Below are positions 60,701 to 64,000 of a stretch of DNA of 64,000 nt, piece after piece. The notes under the pieces were generated by a model. It worked only from the letters and a program-made list of their open reading frames with translations, was not told where the DNA came from and did no database searches. Position numbers and translations under genes: made by a program. Position 1 is the first letter of the stretch; every line of letters starts with the position of its first letter. The DNA comes from Pseudeuparius sepicola. Taxonomy: Eukaryota > Arthropoda > Insecta > Coleoptera > Anthribidae. The stretch spans positions 4,683,691 through 4,747,690 of the forward strand of contig OY987298.1 of assembly GCA_963920635.1 (NCBI GenBank), given 5' to 3'.

Positions 60701-63700
60701 TAATTTCCGTGAAAAGAATAGTCATGCAAGTGAAAACTGCCGTTTTCCCGATTTTTTTAGGTTTTTCGGTCTTGGGGGTGGAAAGGGGTGAAGACGAGGT
60801 TCGAAAATTCTGATTCTTTGTGGATAGTTAGAATAGGTGGCCTAAAACTAATTTCCGTGAAAAGAAAAGTCATGCAAGTGAAAACGGCGGTTTCCCCGAT
60901 TTTTTTACGTTTTTCGGTCTTGGGGGTGGAAAGGGGTGAAGACGAGGTTCGCAAATTCTGATTATTTGTGGATAGTTAGAATAGGTGGCCTTAAACTAAT
61001 TTCCGTGAAAAGAAAAGTCATGCAAGTGAAAACGGCGGTTTTCCCGATTTTTTAAAGTTTTTCGGTCTTGGGGGTGGAAAGGGGTGAAGACGAGGTTCGC
61101 AAATTCTGATTCTTTGTGGATAGTTAGAATAGGTGGCCTTAAACTAATTTCCGTGAAAAGAAAAGTCATGCAAGTGAAAACGGCGGTTTCCCCGATTTTT
61201 TTACGTTTTTCGGTCTTGGGGGTGGAAAGGGGTGAAGACGAGGTTCGCAAATTCTGATTATTTGTGGATAGTTAGAATAGGTGGCCTTAAACTAATTTCC
61301 GTGAAAATAAAAGTCATGCAAGTGAAAACGGCCGTTTTCCCGATTTTTTTACGTTTTTCGGTCTTGGGGGTGGAAAGGGGTGAAGACGAGGTTCGCAAAT
61401 TCTGATTCTTCGTGGATAGTTAGAATAGGTGGCCTTAAACTAATTTCCCTGAAAAGAAAAGTCATGCAAGTGAAAACGGCGGTTTTCCCGATTTTTTAAA
61501 GTTTTTCGGTCTTGGGGGTGGAAAGGGGTGAAGACGAGGTTCGCAAATTCTGATTCTTTGTGGATAGTTAGAATAGGTGGCCTTAAACTAATTTCCGTGA
61601 AAATAAAAGTCATGCAAGTGAAAACGGCCGTTTTCCCGATTTTTTTAGGTTTTTCGGTCTTGGGGGTGGAAAGGGGTGAAGACGAGGTTCGCAAATTCTG
61701 ATTCTTTGTGGATAGTTAGAATAGGTGGCCTTAAACTAATTTCCGTGAAAATAAAAGTCATGCAAGTGAAAACGGCCGTTTTCCCGATTTTTTTAGGTTT
61801 TTCGGTCTTGGGGGTGGAAAGGGGTGAAGACGAGGTTCGCAAATTCTGATTCTTTGTGGATAGTTATAATAGGTGGCCTTAAACTAATTTCCGTGAAAAT
61901 AAAAGTCATGCAAGTGAAAACGGCCGTTTTCCCGATTTTTTTAGGTTTTTCGGTCTTGGGGGTGGAAAGGGGTGAAGACGAGGTTCGCAAATTCTGATTC
62001 TTTGTGGATAGTTACAATAGGTGGCCTTAAACTAATTTCCGTGAAAAGAAAAGTCATGCAAGTGAAAACGGCGGTTTTCCCGATTTTTTAAAGTTTTTCG
62101 GTCTTGGGGGTGGAAAGGGGTGAAGAAGAGGTTCGCAAATTCTGATTCTTTGTGGATAGTTAGAATAGGTGGCCTTAAACTAATTTCCGTGAAAATAAAA
62201 GTCATGCAAGTGAAAACGGCCGTTTTCCCGATTTTTTTAGGTTTTTCGGTCTTGGGGGTGGAAAGGGGTGAAGACGAGGTTCGCAAATTCTGATTCTTTG
62301 TGGATAGTTAGAATAGGTGGCCTTAAACTAATTTCCGTGAAAAGAAAAGTCATGCAAGTGAAAACGGCGGTTTTCCCGATTTTTTAAAGTTTTTCGGTCT
62401 TGGGGGTGGAAAGGGGTGAAGACGAGGTTCGCAAATTCTGATTCTTTGTGGATAGTTAGAATAGGTGGCCTTAAACTAATTTCCGTGAAAAGAAAAGTCA
62501 TGCAAGTGAAAACGGCGGTTTTCCCGATTTTTTAAAGTTTTTCGGTCTTGGGGGTGGAAAGGGGTGAAGACGAGGTTCGCAAATTCTGATTCTTTGTGGA
62601 TAGTTAGAATAGGTGGCCTTAAACTAATTTCCGTGAAAATAAAAGTCATGCAAGTGAAAACGGCCGTTTTCCCGATTTTTTTAGGTTTTTCGGTCTTGGG
62701 GGTGGAAAGGGGTGAAGACGAGGTTCGCAAATTCTGATTCTTTGTGGATAGTTAGAATAGGTGGCCTTAAACTAATTTCCGTGAAAAGAAAAGTCATGCA
62801 AGTGAAAACGGCGGTTTTCCCGATTTTTTAAAGTTTTTCGGTCTTGGGGGTGGAAAGGGGTGAAGACGAGGTTCGCAAATTCTGATTCTTTGTGGATAGT
62901 TAGAATAGGTGGCCTTAAACTAATTTCCGTGAAAAGAAAAGTCATGCAAGTGAAAACGGCGGTTTCCCCGATTTTTTTACGTTTTTCGGTCTTGGGGGTG
63001 GAAAGGGGTGAAGACGAGGTTCGCAAATTCTGATTATTTGTGGATAGTTAGAATAGGTGGCCTTAAACTAATTTCCGTGAAAAGAAAAGTCATGCAAGTG
63101 AAAACGGCGGTTTTCCCGATTTTTTAAAGTTTTCCGGTCTTGGGGGTGGAAAGGGGTGAAGACGAGGTTCGCAAATTCTGATTCTTTGTGGATAGTTAGA
63201 ATAGGTGGCCTTAAACTAATTTCCGTGAAAAGAAAAGTCATGCAAGTGAAAACGGCGGTTTCCCCGATTTTTTTACGTTTTTCGGTCTTGAGGGTGGAAA
63301 GGGGTGAAGACGAGGTTCGCAAATTCTGATTCTTCGTGGATAGTTAGAATAGGTGGCCTTAAACTAATTTCCGTGAAAAGAAAAGTCATGCAAGTGAAAA
63401 CGGCGGTTTCCCCGATTTTTTACGTTTTTCGGTCTTGGGGGTGGAAAGGGGTGAAGACGAGGTTCGCAAATTCTGATTCTTTGTGGATAGTTAGAATAGG
63501 TGGCCTTAAACTAATTTCCGTGAAAAGAAAAGTCATGCAAGTAAAAACGGCGGTTTTCCCGTTTTTTTTAAGTTTTTCGTTCTTGGGGGTGGAAAGGGGT
63601 GAAGACGAGGTTCGCAAATTCTGATTCTTCGTGGATAGTTAGAATAGGTGGCCTTAAACTAATTTCCGTGAAAAGAAAAGTCATGCAAGTGAAAACGGCG

Positions 63701-64000
63701 GTTTCCCCGATTTTTTTACGTTTTTCGGTCTTGAGGGTGGAAAGGGGTGAAGACGAGGTTCGCAAATTCTGATTCTTCGTGGATAGTTAGAATAGGTGGC
63801 CTTAAACTAATTTCCGTGAAAAGAAAAGTCATGCAAGTGAAAACGGCGGTTTCCCCGATTTTTTTACATTTTTCGGTCTTGGGGGTGGAAAGGGGTGAAG
63901 ACGAGGTTCGCAAATTCTGATTATTTGTGGATAGTTAGAATAGGTGGCCTTAAACTAATTTTCGTGAAAATAAAAGTCATGCAAGTGAAAACGGCCGTTT
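42750..64000 (-). repeat. 148-bp satellite, right array, ~144 monomers, runs off the window
   Basis: Same monomer as the left array in reverse orientation. Higher-order structure is visible from rare variants: GAAAACGAG at 49990, 52653 and 56352; AGGTGACCTT at 51071, 53586 and 57433; TCGTTCTTGG at about 56032, 60026 and 63577 (also ~43616). Occasional indels include a 9-bp deletion near 45013, a 1-bp deletion near 45908, and one 147-bp monomer per long unit (for example near 51286, 53803 and 57651). The array has not ended at 64000. Confidence 0.97.

Noticed and set aside
37408..63913. Dozens of 65- and 84-codon frames with nearly the same peptide
   Set aside because: They recur with the 148-bp satellite period. 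Since 148 is not divisible by 3, the frame shifts at each monomer and no long protein results. Homogeneity explains their similarity.
37312..64000. CRISPR-like array
   Set aside because: The repeats are 148 bp and directly adjacent, with no unique spacers and no cas genes, in eukaryotic sequence. It is satellite DNA.
37312..64000. CENP-B box in the satellite monomer
   Set aside because: The nearest match (ACGTAAAAAAATCGGG) lacks the TTCG core and has 9 instead of 7 bases before CGGG.

Overview
The window looks like non-genic, repeat-dominated DNA from an insect nuclear genome (order not resolved). The evidence is low GC, many TA-flanked Tc1/mariner-type elements with termini of the CAGGGTG type, a tRNA-derived SINE, frequent TAGGTACCTA-like words, arthropod-style TATA and initiator signals, and a perfect ecdysone-response-element match. 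No bacterial or organellar gene is present, and there is no long conserved host gene.

Layout. From 1 to about 27.1 kb is a graveyard of DNA transposons: an internally deleted mariner with long TIRs (1300-2823), MITEs and solo TIRs, a mariner transposase scrap (8.7 kb), a nested transposon stack (11.4-13.7 kb), two inverted copies of a ~0.7 kb element (15.7 and 26.0 kb), a 1.45 kb element with an iterated subterminal motif (16.7-18.2 kb), a 2.0 kb element with degenerate 5-bp TSDs (18.66-20.69 kb) and a nearly full-length but dead mariner (22462-24447). Both better-preserved mariners have 41 residues between the second and third catalytic aspartates, as in the DD41D (rosa-like) group.

Two small candidate host genes stand out. 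One is an intact single-exon 163-codon ORF at 5798-6289 with three Tyr-Trp...Ser-Trp repeats, a plausible TATA/initiator, two AATAAA signals and an upstream cluster of nuclear-receptor half-sites. The other is a possible two-exon 96-residue gene at 25103-25501. Neither has a recognised function.

From 27144 to 36938 lies what may be one giant non-autonomous element of about 9.8 kb, starting CCCAGTAAAC, ending GTTTACTGGG and flanked by ATAAT. It is made largely of ~144-bp, ~145-bp and ~227-bp tandem repeats rich in AACGTT.

From 37312 to the window end is a 148-bp satellite: about 37 monomers in one orientation, then a sharp head-to-head inversion at 42749/42750, then about 144 monomers in the other. 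The right array shows higher-order structure, with diagnostic variants recurring at near-integer multiples of 148 bp (17 to 27 monomers). The small ORFs found in every monomer are by-products of homogenisation, not genes.

All calls are from reading the sequence; no database search was run.
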